Below are positions 8,882 through 17,995 of a DNA stretch of 64,000 nt, one piece after another. Numbering within the stretch: the stretch's first letter is position 1; each line of letters starts with the position of its first letter. The translations under genes were made by a program, and so were the position numbers. Origin of the DNA: Algoriphagus machipongonensis (GTDB lineage: Bacteria > Bacteroidota > Bacteroidia > Cytophagales > Cyclobacteriaceae); contig NZ_CM001023.1 in assembly GCF_000166275.1 (NCBI RefSeq), positions 4,322,501-4,386,500 of the forward strand, given 5' to 3'. The notes under the pieces are model-generated. The model did not search any database. It saw nothing but the letters and a program-made list of their open reading frames with translations, and was not told the DNA's origin.

Positions 8882-10045
8882 TCAGTCAAATATTCTATGT
8901 CTTTCAAAAGGCTTTTCTCTATCAAAAAGGAAGCGATAAGTATGGTGAGTCTTATATATTTTAGCTAAAAGTTGCTCACAAACACGCATCATCTTTGGGT
9001 TAAAATCACCAATCCAATTCATCTCGATTGTTTTGTATTGGAAATCAGATCTACCACTCATTTTATCGTACTCCACCACCATGGCTGATTCCACACCTTT
9101 GCCTTGATGCTCTGGAACCACCCCAAATACCAACCCTAGCATTTTGTTAGGTGGTGAAAAGGTTTTGTACCAAAGGAATTTTAGCTTCCCTAGTAAATCC
9201 ATTTTCCCGTTAACATGTTTAAAAATCTGATTGATTTCGGGTATCTGAATAAACATGGAAACCGGTTCTCCCTTATAAAAACCAAAGTAAATCAACTTAG
9301 GATCAAGAATAGGTTTCATCTTAGAAAACATGAGCTGCGTTTCCTTCAAAGCCAAAGTTTTTCCCATATGGCGGGCCCAGGCTTTATTGTAGACCGTCAT
9401 AAAATATTCTGGCGCTTTTTCTTTTAATTCCTTGCCTTTGATGTATCGGAATTCATAGTCCGGGTTAGCCAATATCACATTTGCCCTAGCTATCAACTTA
9501 TCGTCAAACCCTACATTTTGCACATTTCTGGCGTAGGTAAATTGCTTGAAATAAATCTCAAACCCGTAATCCTCAAAAAACTTTTGGTAATACTTAAAGT
9601 TCCATGGCATGTTGTAGTTTGGCTCAGTGAATCCATCTACGAGTAAACCCCACCATTTATCTCGCTCTCCAAAGTTGATAGGTCCATCCATGGCCTCCAT
9701 ACCTTCACTTTCTAGCCAGGCTTTGGCAGTATCAAAAAGCAAGAATGCCGCTTCTTTGTCATCAATACATTCGAAGAAACCCAAACCGCCTGTAGGCTGC
9801 TTTTCCTTCATTTTGGGATTGATAAATGAAGCGATTCTCCCGATAGTTTCTCCTCTATCATTTTCTAAAAGCCAGCGCTTAGCTTTGGCTCCCTTCCGAA
9901 AAAGCTTGTTGGTTTCTTGATGAAAAAGCCCCTCGATATCTGCGTCAAGAGGTCGAATCCAGTTCTTTTCATTTTTGTATAACCTAACCGCCATCTCGAT
10001 AAACTCTTTCTGATGGGCTGGCGTGGTGACTTCGATCAATTGCAT
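8882..10045 (-). CDS. Conserved cytoplasmic protein of the YghO/GNAT-like type
   Basis: 387 residues without signal peptide or membrane segment. The N-terminal half has conserved aromatic-rich stretches (GPINFGERDKWWGLLVDGF, YYQKFFEDYGFEIYF). The C-terminal third resembles a GNAT acetyltransferase fold: LGLVFGVVPEHQGKGVESAM fits the acetyl-CoA binding V-P-x-x-Q-G-K-G loop. Related proteins are usually annotated YghO or GNAT-like. The substrate is unknown. The start is supported by a good promoter at 10064-10094, about 20 bp upstream of the ATG. Confidence 0.75.
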   Translation of the reverse strand: MQLIEVTTPAHQKEFIEMAVRLYKNEKNWIRPLDADIEGLFHQETNKLFRKGAKAKRWLLENDRGETIGRIASFINPKMKEKQPTGGLGFFECIDDKEAAFLLFDTAKAWLESEGMEAMDGPINFGERDKWWGLLVDGFTEPNYNMPWNFKYYQKFFEDYGFEIYFKQFTYARNVQNVGFDDKLIARANVILANPDYEFRYIKGKELKEKAPEYFMTVYNKAWARHMGKTLALKETQLMFSKMKPILDPKLIYFGFYKGEPVSMFIQIPEINQIFKHVNGKMDLLGKLKFLWYKTFSPPNKMLGLVFGVVPEHQGKGVESAMVVEYDKMSGRSDFQYKTIEMNWIGDFNPKMMRVCEQLLAKIYKTHHTYRFLFDREKPFERHRIFD

Positions 10046-10356
10046 TCGGGTGATTTTAGAATGCTAAAATAGGTAGATCGGGTGAAAGGGCAAAAATCAA
10101 TCTTTCAGTTATGCTGCATCTGAAGAAGCAGCATAACTAACCACGTTGTCTTGCTCTGTTGTAATGCTTCTCCAGAAGCAGTACTGTTTAGACTAGTACA
10201 ATTCTACTTTTACTAACCCTTTTCTTCCAGGATAATCTTTCGCAGAGCTGAAATAATACCCTTATGGCCCATCTACAATCTTCGCTTCAAAAGGAAGTAG
10301 ATCGTAGGGCAAAAATAGAATGAATGGGATCAATCACAGAAAATTTAAAATGGGAA
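10046..10356. other. 311-bp intergenic region with hairpins, an imperfect direct repeat and a possible gene remnant
   Basis: No intact gene. An 11-bp perfect hairpin (AGTTATGCTGC 10107-10117 / GCAGCATAACT 10128-10138) and a 7-bp one (TGCTTCT 10165-10171 / AGAAGCA 10174-10180) are present. The pieces AGGTAGATCG...GGGCAAAAAT (10071-10097) and AAGTAGATCG..GGGCAAAAAT (10295-10316) form an imperfect direct repeat. On the minus strand, about 10322 to 10193, one frame reads like a degraded protein tail: YDLLPFEAKIVDGP, a stop, then GYYFSSAKDYPGRKG and VKVELY before a second stop. This may be a decayed C-terminus of a lost gene. Confidence 0.4.
10064..10094 (-). promoter_or_regulatory. Promoter of the YghO/GNAT-like gene
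   Basis: On the minus strand TTTG (10094-10091), 19 bases, then TATTTTAG (10071-10064), close to TTTG/TAnnTTTG. The -33 part lies in an imperfect direct repeat whose second copy is at about 10295-10316. Confidence 0.6.
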
Positions 10357-11613
10357 TTAGTTACCAAACCTAAATTGATTAAAGGGATAGAATTTTTCGT
10401 AAGCAGCTCCTAAAGAATCATGATTATTGGTTGGGCTAAGTCTATAGTAATTGGACGTTTCCACACCGCCTAATTCCTGACTGGATTGAGGTTTTTCTTT
10501 GTATTCTATTTCATCGATCAATTCTCCCTGAAAATTGTAAAATTTCCAGACTCCAACTCTTTCAGTACCAACCAATTTCCCTGATGATGCGAGACGGTTT
10601 GAGTTGGGAAAATAATAAGACCAGATTCCGTTGTTCTCCCCTTTTGAAACCTTTCCTTTAGCCAAGACAAATCCCTGATCGTCAAAAAATATTCGTCGGC
10701 CATTTCCTTTTTTCAAAATTTGCTGATTTTTTAATTGATCTGCATTCTGAATCTCTATCACTGAAGCCAACTTTCCTTCTTGGTAATTTTCAGTTTGTAC
10801 ATGATTCCCATTTTCGTCGATCACCAACCAATCACCTTCTTTTAACCCTTTATGATAGTTCCCTTGACGGGAATATCCAGGCAAAATCTCAATAATTTCT
10901 TGCCATTCACCAGATCGAAAACCTAGCAAATAATTCCCTTTAAGCTTAGTTTTTCTATCGGAGTTGAAATTGATCCACTCGCCCTCGGGAAATCCATTTT
11001 TGAACTTCCCCTTTTCTTTTAATTCACTGTCTGGGAAAAATGCTTCATACAATCCATCTGGTTCACCTTGTAAATAAGATAACTTGAATTCCACTTTGCC
11101 ATCAGGATAATAATATAGCGCCTTCCCGTTTGCTAGATCATCTTTATATGAAATCGAAGATTTGATCTGCCCAGACTCAAAATATTCCTGCCATTCACCA
11201 ACCTTTTTACCGTCTTCATATTGACCGGAGTACTTTTTCTCCCCATTTTCAAAAAACTCTTTAAAATCGCCCTCCAACTTACCATTTTCAAGATTAGCAA
11301 GGGTTTTAATGCTTCCAGTTGGGTAATTTTCCTGAAAGATCCCATTCGGTAAATCATCTGAAAAGTAGATGATATACAGAGGTAATTCCTGATTAAAAAA
11401 TCTTTTAAAAGTCTGGGGATCCACCTCCTCAAAAGTGGATTGACTTGAATTTTCAGGATTGATTTTAGAATAAACTCGCCACTCACCGGACTTCTTCCCG
11501 TTCTCAATATTCCCTACTCCAACAAGATCCGAATTTCCAAAATAATAATAATTCAGCTCAATTTCCGTATTCAAAAAAAAGCTAAATAGAAGAGTAAAAG
11601 CTAAAGTTAACAT
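10357..11613 (-). CDS. Exported MORN/YwqK-like repeat protein
   Basis: 418 residues with a short N-terminal hydrophobic signal (MLTLAFTLLFSFFL). Most of the protein is a tandem array of about 22-24-residue beta-hairpin repeats with the pattern NG-x-x-x-G-x-W-x-x-Y/F-x-x-x-G (for example DGKKVGEWQEYFESGQIKSS, KNGFPEGEWINF, LVGTERVGVWKFYNFQGE), at least ten units. Such proteins are often labelled antitoxin YwqK family in Bacteroidota, but no toxin partner is visible here, and a structural or surface role is as likely. There is no lipobox cysteine. It is the only gene between rimO and the YghO-like gene. Confidence 0.75.
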   Translation of the reverse strand: MLTLAFTLLFSFFLNTEIELNYYYFGNSDLVGVGNIENGKKSGEWRVYSKINPENSSQSTFEEVDPQTFKRFFNQELPLYIIYFSDDLPNGIFQENYPTGSIKTLANLENGKLEGDFKEFFENGEKKYSGQYEDGKKVGEWQEYFESGQIKSSISYKDDLANGKALYYYPDGKVEFKLSYLQGEPDGLYEAFFPDSELKEKGKFKNGFPEGEWINFNSDRKTKLKGNYLLGFRSGEWQEIIEILPGYSRQGNYHKGLKEGDWLVIDENGNHVQTENYQEGKLASVIEIQNADQLKNQQILKKGNGRRIFFDDQGFVLAKGKVSKGENNGIWSYYFPNSNRLASSGKLVGTERVGVWKFYNFQGELIDEIEYKEKPQSSQELGGVETSNYYRLSPTNNHDSLGAAYEKFYPFNQFRFGN

Positions 11614-11757
11614 AGGAAGTGCTTAGTTATTGAAACAAAAAAACAATTTAACATTAATCAACGACATCCTTAAAAGAAGGTTTATCTTTCTGTCAATCAA
11701 ACCATTGTCTTTAATTGCTAGCTTATACCATCTATTTTACCAAAAATAATAGCTGGT

Positions 11758-13071
11758 TTATTCCTCTACCTCAGCATACAGATCAAACTCTGTTGCCTCA
11801 GTCACTTTTACATTGACAAAATCTCCCACTCTACAATAGTGCTTGGAAGCATCAATTAACACTTCATTGTCCACCTCTACAGAATCGTACTCTGTACGCC
11901 CAATGAAGTGGCCTCCTTCTTTTTTATCAATCAAGACTTTAAAAGTCTTGCCAATTTTCTCCTGATTCAGATCATATGAAATCTGCTCTTGAATTTCCAT
12001 CAGATTATTGGCGCGTTCCTGCTTCACCTCCTGTGGAATGCTATCTTCCATAGAAAAAGCATGCGTATTTTCCTCATGAGAATAGGTGAAAACACCCAGT
12101 CGCTCAAATTTCATTCGCTCTATAAAGTCCACCATTTCTTGGTATTCTTTTTCCCCTTCTCCCGGGTGACCAGCAATCAATGTGGTACGAATAGCAATGT
12201 CAGGTAAAATGTCTCGAATGCTATGTATAAGGTCTTCTTGCTTTTGACGTGTGGTACCACGGCGCATCGCTTTCAAAACATCCGTTGAGCCATGCTGTAA
12301 TGGAATATCCAGATAATTACAGATATTCTCCCGCTCTTTCATCACCTCTATGACCTCCATAGGAAATCCTGTAGGATAAGCATAATGCAAGCGAATCCAG
12401 TCAATGCCATTGACATCAGAAAGTCTTCGCATCAACTCTGCAAGGTTTCTTTTTTTGTAAATATCCAAACCATAATAGGTGGAATCCTGAGCAATCAAAA
12501 GCAATTCCTTTGTTCCATTGGCTGCTTTGTGTTCAGCCTCTTTTACCAACTCCTCGATCGGTCTGGAAACATGTCCTCCACGCATCAATGGAATAGCACA
12601 AAATGAGCAGGGTCTATCACAGCCCTCAGAAATCTTCATGTAAGCATAGTGCGAAGAATGCGTCAACAATCGCTCCCCAACTAACTCATGCTTATAATCT
12701 GCTTTGAATTTCTTCAATATCGCAGGCAGATCTCTTGTTCCAAAAAAGGCATCTACTTGAGGGATTTCCTTCTCCAAATCGTCCTTATAACGCTGGGAAA
12801 GACATCCTGTGACATAGACTTTATCTACCAAACCTTGCTCCTTGGCATCCACATATTGAAGTATGGTATCTACCGACTCTTGCTTGGCATTGTCAATGAA
12901 ACCGCAAGTATTAATAATGATAATGTTATTATCATCAGTCCCCGACTCATGGCTGGCGTTAATCCCATTTCCTTTGAGTTGAGTGAGTAGCACTTCTGAA
13001 TCTACAAGATTCTTGGAGCAACCCATGGTGATGATATTTACTTTGTCTTTTTTTAATGTTCTTGCTTTCAC
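11758..13071 (-). CDS. rimO: Ribosomal protein S12 methylthiotransferase RimO
   Basis: 437 residues. The three domains of methylthiotransferases are seen in order: an N-terminal domain with Cys ligands (TMGCSKN, NTCGFI, TGCLSQRY), a radical-SAM core with CxxxCxxC in SEGCDRPCSFCAIPLMRGG, and a C-terminal TRAM domain. The enzyme adds a methylthio group to the conserved Asp of ribosomal protein S12. The open frame extends to 13242, but GTG 13071 is preceded by AAGGA at the right distance and by a candidate -7 box at 13095-13102. The upstream extension also overlaps the preceding gene and lacks family similarity. GTG 13071 is therefore chosen. Confidence 0.93.
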   Translation of the reverse strand: MKARTLKKDKVNIITMGCSKNLVDSEVLLTQLKGNGINASHESGTDDNNIIIINTCGFIDNAKQESVDTILQYVDAKEQGLVDKVYVTGCLSQRYKDDLEKEIPQVDAFFGTRDLPAILKKFKADYKHELVGERLLTHSSHYAYMKISEGCDRPCSFCAIPLMRGGHVSRPIEELVKEAEHKAANGTKELLLIAQDSTYYGLDIYKKRNLAELMRRLSDVNGIDWIRLHYAYPTGFPMEVIEVMKERENICNYLDIPLQHGSTDVLKAMRRGTTRQKQEDLIHSIRDILPDIAIRTTLIAGHPGEGEKEYQEMVDFIERMKFERLGVFTYSHEENTHAFSMEDSIPQEVKQERANNLMEIQEQISYDLNQEKIGKTFKVLIDKKEGGHFIGRTEYDSVEVDNEVLIDASKHYCRVGDFVNVKVTEATEFDLYAEVEE

Positions 13072-13094
13072 GGAATTCCTTCTTTTTGAGGCTG

Positions 13095-13102
13095 CAAAGG
13101 TA
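13095..13102 (-). promoter_or_regulatory. Candidate -7 box of rimO
   Basis: TACCTTTG on the minus strand matches TAnnTTTG. The -33 region is weak. It lies between the stop of the upstream gene and the GTG start of rimO, which also has an AAGGA ribosome-binding sequence. Confidence 0.4.
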
Positions 13103-13135
13103 GGGAAAAGAATGCAGTGTTCTGTTTTCAGTAAA

Positions 13136-14230
13136 TCAGTATCCAGTAATTTCTTTGAGAAGATTAAAAAAACCTTTTTTCCGATCAGAGTTGATCCCCC
13201 AATCAACAGGTACACTTTGGTAGCCTTGTTCATACCCTTCATCCTTCATTCGGTAATCAAAAAACCCCCATGAGGCATAACTTGATACAGCAGCAGTGAA
13301 ATTATTGAGCTCCTGATCAAAGTTGAAATGATCATCTTCATTGTAGACAATGGGCTGATTGGAGTATCCACTCACTTCTCTAGTTGCTTCAACTTGGCCG
13401 GTAATATTTTTTGGATCTTTCACTCCATTCCCATGTAGCAAAATAAAATCAGCAGCTTTTACAACATTCTCTTTCGGTACGGTCCCTCCTCCATAGCTCG
13501 TACTAACTAGTAAGCGGTACCCATCCTTTTCTCTATTCTTAACTAACTCGATCAACTCATGGACACGCTCTGGCTGTAAAATCTCATGATCATACCTCAC
13601 ATTGCATTCATTATTCACTTCGATCAAAACATTCCTATACCCCTTTTCCAGAATCCAGTCTACAGCATTTTCTACAGCATGGATAACCGCTTTTTCATCC
13701 TTCAATCGCTCATCCTGTCCAAAGTAAAACAAACCTAAAATGGGTACCATTCCCAGTTCATCCGCCTGATCAAGTATTTTCTCAAGACGATTGAAATAAT
13801 CTCCCCGAAGAGTCCCGTCTTCATTAAATGCCGTGTTGATCCAAGGCTGACCTTGAGAATATCCAAAAGGACTTCCACCCTGGAGGTTTATGGTGAATGA
13901 AAGCAAACCATGAGATTTCCAAGCAGGCATATGAGCTACAAACTCATTAGTATTCCTTTCGGCATCCCATTTTTTGGTGTCAGGATACTCCCAATTCACG
14001 GTCGTTTCAGGATTTAAATCGTCGAAAACTCCTTGAACCATCCTAGAGTTCATCAGCAGCCCTTCAATTTTATTTCCTTTCCAAAACCTACCCTCGTAGG
14101 TTGGCTCACCATTAATTAAAAACTGATCCTCTTTGATTTCTACTAGGGTGTTTCTAGTAGTTTGAGAATTTACAATTGGGACTATAAAAGTCAGAAGTAG
14201 CAGGAAAAGCAGGGTTATTTTAGGTCTCAT
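13136..14230 (-). CDS. Secreted TIM-barrel protein, putative glycoside hydrolase of clan GH-A type
   Basis: 364 residues with a Sec signal peptide (hydrophobic 5-20, ending VNSQ). The body has barrel-like features: HGLLSFTINLQGGSPFGY, DELGMVPILGLFYFGQ, and GYRNVLIEVNNECN, where Asn-Glu at the end of a strand resembles the acid/base of GH-A enzymes. A later YNEDDHF could supply the nucleophile. No carbohydrate-binding module is attached. The substrate cannot be told, and the protein could also be a non-catalytic relative. It lies just upstream of rimO with a 64-bp gap, but rimO seems to have its own promoter. Confidence 0.65.
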   Translation of the reverse strand: MRPKITLLFLLLLTFIVPIVNSQTTRNTLVEIKEDQFLINGEPTYEGRFWKGNKIEGLLMNSRMVQGVFDDLNPETTVNWEYPDTKKWDAERNTNEFVAHMPAWKSHGLLSFTINLQGGSPFGYSQGQPWINTAFNEDGTLRGDYFNRLEKILDQADELGMVPILGLFYFGQDERLKDEKAVIHAVENAVDWILEKGYRNVLIEVNNECNVRYDHEILQPERVHELIELVKNREKDGYRLLVSTSYGGGTVPKENVVKAADFILLHGNGVKDPKNITGQVEATREVSGYSNQPIVYNEDDHFNFDQELNNFTAAVSSYASWGFFDYRMKDEGYEQGYQSVPVDWGINSDRKKGFFNLLKEITGY

Positions 14231-14600
14231 GCATTTAATTTAGTCTAATCGCTTTAGCTCAACAACCCTAAATAAAAATGTTTTTAAAAGAATGTTATCA
14301 AAAATAGTTATTGATATCCATTAGAAATTAAACATTTAGCAGAGTTAAAAGCCTCCACTAGGGATCAATATTACCCCGAGATTATGGGCTTAACCTTTTC
14401 ATAAAAGAACCTTAACGCAGCTTTTCATAGTTGCCAACTTCCTTTGTCTAATTTTGAGACATACAGCAAACACTTTTTAACTCCTTGCATTTATTTTTCA
14501 GCCCCGATTGATTTCGGGGCATTTTTTTTACCTGATACTGCCCCTGGAAACTTGGGGGATTTCTTTGCTTCCTGTACCTTAGGTAGGAAATCCAAAATCT
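14231..14600. other. 370-bp divergent intergenic region holding a leader for the E1 gene
   Basis: This separates the minus-strand glycosidase-like gene from the plus-strand E1 fusion gene. A candidate plus-strand -7 box TAATTTTG lies at 14449-14456, with TTG at 14431 (spacing 15, short). It is followed by a complete intrinsic terminator at 14501-14529, then by C-rich and G-rich segments at 14539-14544 and 14554-14558. A short ATG frame at 14293-14325 (about 10 codons, rich in Ile/Val/Leu) precedes the promoter and is probably fortuitous. Confidence 0.5.
14501..14529 (+). terminator. Intrinsic terminator in the leader of the E1 fusion gene (possible attenuator)
   Basis: GCCCCGA (14501-14507), a 6-base loop, TCGGGGC (14514-14520), then A and eight T. 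The T-run lies on the plus-strand side only, and no plus-strand gene precedes it. It therefore ends either a small RNA or the leader transcript of the gene starting at 14601. Confidence 0.7.
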
Positions 14601-16610
14601 ATGGAAGCACCAAGTAAAGCAACCCAGCCAATGGTATTCGACAGGAAAAATCTTTCTGATCAAAATCTATTGGAAATTTATGAATCACTGATTTTGCCGA
14701 GAAAAATCGAAGAGAAAATGCTCATTTTACTCCGACAGGGAAAAATCTCTAAATGGTTCAGTGGATGGGGCCAAGAAGCTATTTCTGTGGGGGTTGTCAA
14801 TGCTTTGAAAGCTGATGAATACATCCTTCCTATGCACAGAAACCTTGGGGTTTTTACGGGGAGACAAATGCCTTTAGAAAAACTTTTCGCTCAATTTCAA
14901 GGAAAAAAATCAGGATTTACCAAGGGCAGAGACCGCTCCTTTCACTTTGGATCCATTGAGCATCATATTGTAGGGATGATTTCCCATTTGGGCCCTCAAT
15001 TAGCCATTGCCGATGGAATCGCTTTGGCAAGTAAGCTATCAAAGGAAAAGAAAGTGACTCTGGTGTTTTCTGGAGATGGAGCTAGTTCAGAAGGTGATTT
15101 TCACGAAGGCCTCAATGTAGCTGCTGTTTGGAAACTCCCCGTGATTTTTGTCATTGAGCACAATGGCTATGGGCTTTCAACTCCCAGCGAGGAGCAATTT
15201 GCGTTTAAGAACTTTACTGAAAAAGGCCCGGGGTATGGAATAGAAACTATCAAAATCCAAGGCAATAATGTATTGGAAGTTTTCAATACGATCAAAATAT
15301 TAGCGGAAGACATTCGCAAAAACCCGCGGCCTGTACTTGTAGAAGCCATCACATTCCGTATGCGTGGACATGAAGAGGCCTCTGGCACTAAATACGTTCC
15401 CAAGCAACTGATGGCAGAGTGGTCTAAACTGGATCCTGTAGAAAACTATGAGAGATATCTTGAAGAATCCGGTGTTCTGGTAGAAAAAGTGAAAAGCAAA
15501 ATCCAACAGAAAGCAAAAAAAGAAATTAACGATGCTTTAGAAATTGCCTTTTCTGAAGCTGAAATCACTGCAGACCTTGACACAGAGTTGAAGGATGTTT
15601 ATGCCCCATATTCACAACAGGTCATCACTCCTCCCAAAGACGCCCTCTTAAATGAGAAAAGAATGGTAGATGCTATTTCCGATGCTTTAAAACAATCTAT
15701 GGAGCGGTATCCCAATTTGGTATTAATGGGTCAAGATATCAGTGAATATGGAGGAGTTTTTAAAATCACCGACGGATTCAAAGTCAAATTTGGTGCAGAT
15801 CGAGTTAGGAATACACCGCTTTGCGAAAGCGCCATCATCGGAGCTGGATTGGGTCTTTCTATCAAGGGATATAAAGCCATGGTAGAAATGCAGTTTGCAG
15901 ACTTCGTAACCATGGGATTCAATCAGATCGTCAATAATCTAGCAAAAATTCATTATCGATGGGGACAGAATGCCGATGTGGTCATCAGAATGCCGACAGG
16001 AGCAGGAATGGCGGCAGGCCCCTTTCATTCCCAATCAAACGAAGCTTGGTTTTTCCATACTCCCGGGTTGAAAATAGTCTATCCATCCAATCCCTACGAT
16101 GCAAAAGGGCTTCTAAATGCAGCGATTGAAGACCCCAATCCCCATTTGTTTTTTGAACACAAAGGGATGTATAGGGCCATTAGCGAGAGCATTCCTGAGG
16201 AATATTATACCGTTGAAATTGGAAAGGCTGCCTTAGTGAATGAGGGGAGTCAAGTTTCAATTATCACTTATGGATCAGGGGTTCATTCTGCTATGAAAGC
16301 CGTTACAGAAGCTGGTATTTCAGCTGATATCCTTGATTTAAGAACATTGCTTCCTTGGGACAAAGAGTCCATCCTAACCACAGTGAAAAAGACAGGAAAA
16401 ATCATCTTCTTGCATGAAGATTGTCAAACTGGGGGAATAGGTGCTGAAATATGTGCTTGGATCTCTGAAAATTGCTTTGAGTACCTGGATGCTCCCGTCA
16501 TGCGGGAAGGAAGTCTCGATACTCCAGTTCCATTTGCCTCGAACTTAGAAAAGCAGTTTTTACCTTTTGATCGATTTAAATCCAAGCTCACCAAACTTTT
16601 GGAATACTAA
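14601..16610 (+). CDS. 2-oxoacid dehydrogenase E1, fused alpha and beta subunits (branched-chain type)
   Basis: 669 residues. The alpha half (about 1-330) has the thiamine pyrophosphate motif from FSGDGASSEGDFHEG to VIFVIEHNGYG (GDG...N). The beta half (about 345-669) has GQDISEYGGVFK, the ESAIIGAGLGLSIKGYK region and FFEHKGMYR. In this family the alpha and beta chains decarboxylate a 2-oxoacid and pass the acyl group to lipoyl-E2; a single-chain fusion is usual in Bacteroidota. Branched-chain 2-oxoacids are the most likely substrates. No E2 or E3 gene lies in the window. It is the first gene after a leader with a terminator; the DUF5723 gene follows after 62 bp. Confidence 0.92.
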   Translation: MEAPSKATQPMVFDRKNLSDQNLLEIYESLILPRKIEEKMLILLRQGKISKWFSGWGQEAISVGVVNALKADEYILPMHRNLGVFTGRQMPLEKLFAQFQGKKSGFTKGRDRSFHFGSIEHHIVGMISHLGPQLAIADGIALASKLSKEKKVTLVFSGDGASSEGDFHEGLNVAAVWKLPVIFVIEHNGYGLSTPSEEQFAFKNFTEKGPGYGIETIKIQGNNVLEVFNTIKILAEDIRKNPRPVLVEAITFRMRGHEEASGTKYVPKQLMAEWSKLDPVENYERYLEESGVLVEKVKSKIQQKAKKEINDALEIAFSEAEITADLDTELKDVYAPYSQQVITPPKDALLNEKRMVDAISDALKQSMERYPNLVLMGQDISEYGGVFKITDGFKVKFGADRVRNTPLCESAIIGAGLGLSIKGYKAMVEMQFADFVTMGFNQIVNNLAKIHYRWGQNADVVIRMPTGAGMAAGPFHSQSNEAWFFHTPGLKIVYPSNPYDAKGLLNAAIEDPNPHLFFEHKGMYRAISESIPEEYYTVEIGKAALVNEGSQVSIITYGSGVHSAMKAVTEAGISADILDLRTLLPWDKESILTTVKKTGKIIFLHEDCQTGGIGAEICAWISENCFEYLDAPVMREGSLDTPVPFASNLEKQFLPFDRFKSKLTKLLEY

Positions 16611-16672
16611 TTGTTTATTGAGGTTACACTGTTTCATCCAAAATTTATTTCAGTCTATAAATCCTATTGTTA

Positions 16673-17995
16673 ATGAATCGTTTTTTCAATTGGAGTTTAC
16701 TCTCCATAGCTGTTTTGTTGATTTCAAATGCAGCTTTTGCCCAGACATTTGTTGGAGCTACTGTGGACAATCATGCAGGCGTTCACTCATTATTACTTAA
16801 CCCTGCCTTAGGTGTTGACTCCAAAATGAGGTTGGATGTGAATTTATTTTCAACCAGTGCTTTTATTGGGAATGACTACCTCAGTGTCAATTTAAGTGAC
16901 CTGGATAGCTTCCAAAATGGTTTTGAGATCAATTCTGACGATGACAAAAATTCTAAAAACAATAATAATTTCTTTGGCAATATAGATTTTCTGGGGCCGT
17001 CTGTTTTGTTCAATATAGACAAGAGAAACAGCATTGCTATTACGTCCAGAGTTCGAGGCTTTTTTGATTTAAAAAATATCGGTGGGAATCTATACGAACT
17101 AGCAAATACTGATGCTAATGAATTGGGCGACTTCAATGTCAATATGGAAGATGTCAGCGGAGTGATCCACCTTTGGGGAGAGCTGGGAGTTAGCTACGCC
17201 CGATTGATTTTGGATGATGAAACGAATTCTCTGAAAGGAGGCGTTACGTTGAAATACCTTGCTGGGGCTGGTGGGGTTTACGGTGAAAGTCGGTTATTGA
17301 ATGCTTCATACAATAATCAGTCAGATATGTTGACTACCTCTGGAGAATTGCGATATGGATACACCTCTGGTTTTGATTCGGAAGACATTAGTTTTTCTGA
17401 TATTAAATCAGGTTTTGGTGCTGATATTGGGTTTGTTTATGAGTTTAAGCAGCAAAATGTTAATACCTATTACTATCCTTACAAATTTAAACTTGGGATA
17501 TCAGTGATGGATGTAGGAGCTATTAACTATAATGAATCCAATAGATATATCTACGACATGGATGCTACTATCGATGCAAATGAATTTGAGTCCAAAGGCC
17601 TTGAAGAACTTCTGGAAGATAATTACCGAGGGATTGGAACAGTTGGAAAAACTAAATTGGGACTTCCTACTTCCCTCCAATTCTTTGGAGATTACAATAT
17701 CAACGGGAAGTTTTTTGTCAGTGCACAGGGAGCTCTTGCTTTAAAAAGTTCCAGCGAAAATCCAGTCAGCCAATTAATCAATTCATTTACACTTACACCA
17801 CGGTACGAGAGACGATGGATAAGTATTTATAGTCCTATAGGGTTCAGGCAATATGATTCCAGTCTAGCTTGGGGACTAGGGCTTAGAGCAGGGCCTGTTA
17901 TGATAGGATCTGGATCTATTTTAACGAATTTGATTTCTGATACCTCAAGAAGTGCTGATGTTTATATAGGATTTAAAGTCCCGCTTTATAAATAA
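16673..17995 (+). CDS. DUF5723 family outer-membrane protein
   Basis: 440 residues. The signal peptide ends FAQ (MNRFFNWSLLSIAVLLISNA...). The N-terminal part TVDNHAGVHSLLLNPA is characteristic of this Bacteroidota family, and the rest alternates short beta-strands and turns (GFGADIGFVYEF, LGISVMDVGAINY, WGLGLRAGPVMIGSGS) as expected of an outer-membrane barrel. The function is unknown. Start at ATG 16673, since the TTG at 16667 only adds two residues. It lies 62 bp after the E1 gene and may be co-transcribed, without functional reason. Confidence 0.8.
   Translation: MNRFFNWSLLSIAVLLISNAAFAQTFVGATVDNHAGVHSLLLNPALGVDSKMRLDVNLFSTSAFIGNDYLSVNLSDLDSFQNGFEINSDDDKNSKNNNNFFGNIDFLGPSVLFNIDKRNSIAITSRVRGFFDLKNIGGNLYELANTDANELGDFNVNMEDVSGVIHLWGELGVSYARLILDDETNSLKGGVTLKYLAGAGGVYGESRLLNASYNNQSDMLTTSGELRYGYTSGFDSEDISFSDIKSGFGADIGFVYEFKQQNVNTYYYPYKFKLGISVMDVGAINYNESNRYIYDMDATIDANEFESKGLEELLEDNYRGIGTVGKTKLGLPTSLQFFGDYNINGKFFVSAQGALALKSSSENPVSQLINSFTLTPRYERRWISIYSPIGFRQYDSSLAWGLGLRAGPVMIGSGSILTNLISDTSRSADVYIGFKVPLYK

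Noticed and set aside
10357..11613. Toxin-antitoxin system around the YwqK-like repeat protein
   Set aside because: No toxin gene is present and the protein is exported; the antitoxin label is a family name only.
13072..13242. N-terminal extension of RimO in the longest open frame
   Set aside because: It overlaps the upstream gene, precedes the likely promoter and has no family similarity; GTG 13071 with AAGGA fits better.
14293..14325. A 10-codon frame rich in Ile, Val and Leu upstream of the branched-chain E1 gene, as a leader peptide
   Set aside because: It lies before the only candidate promoter and has no ribosome-binding sequence, so it is probably chance.
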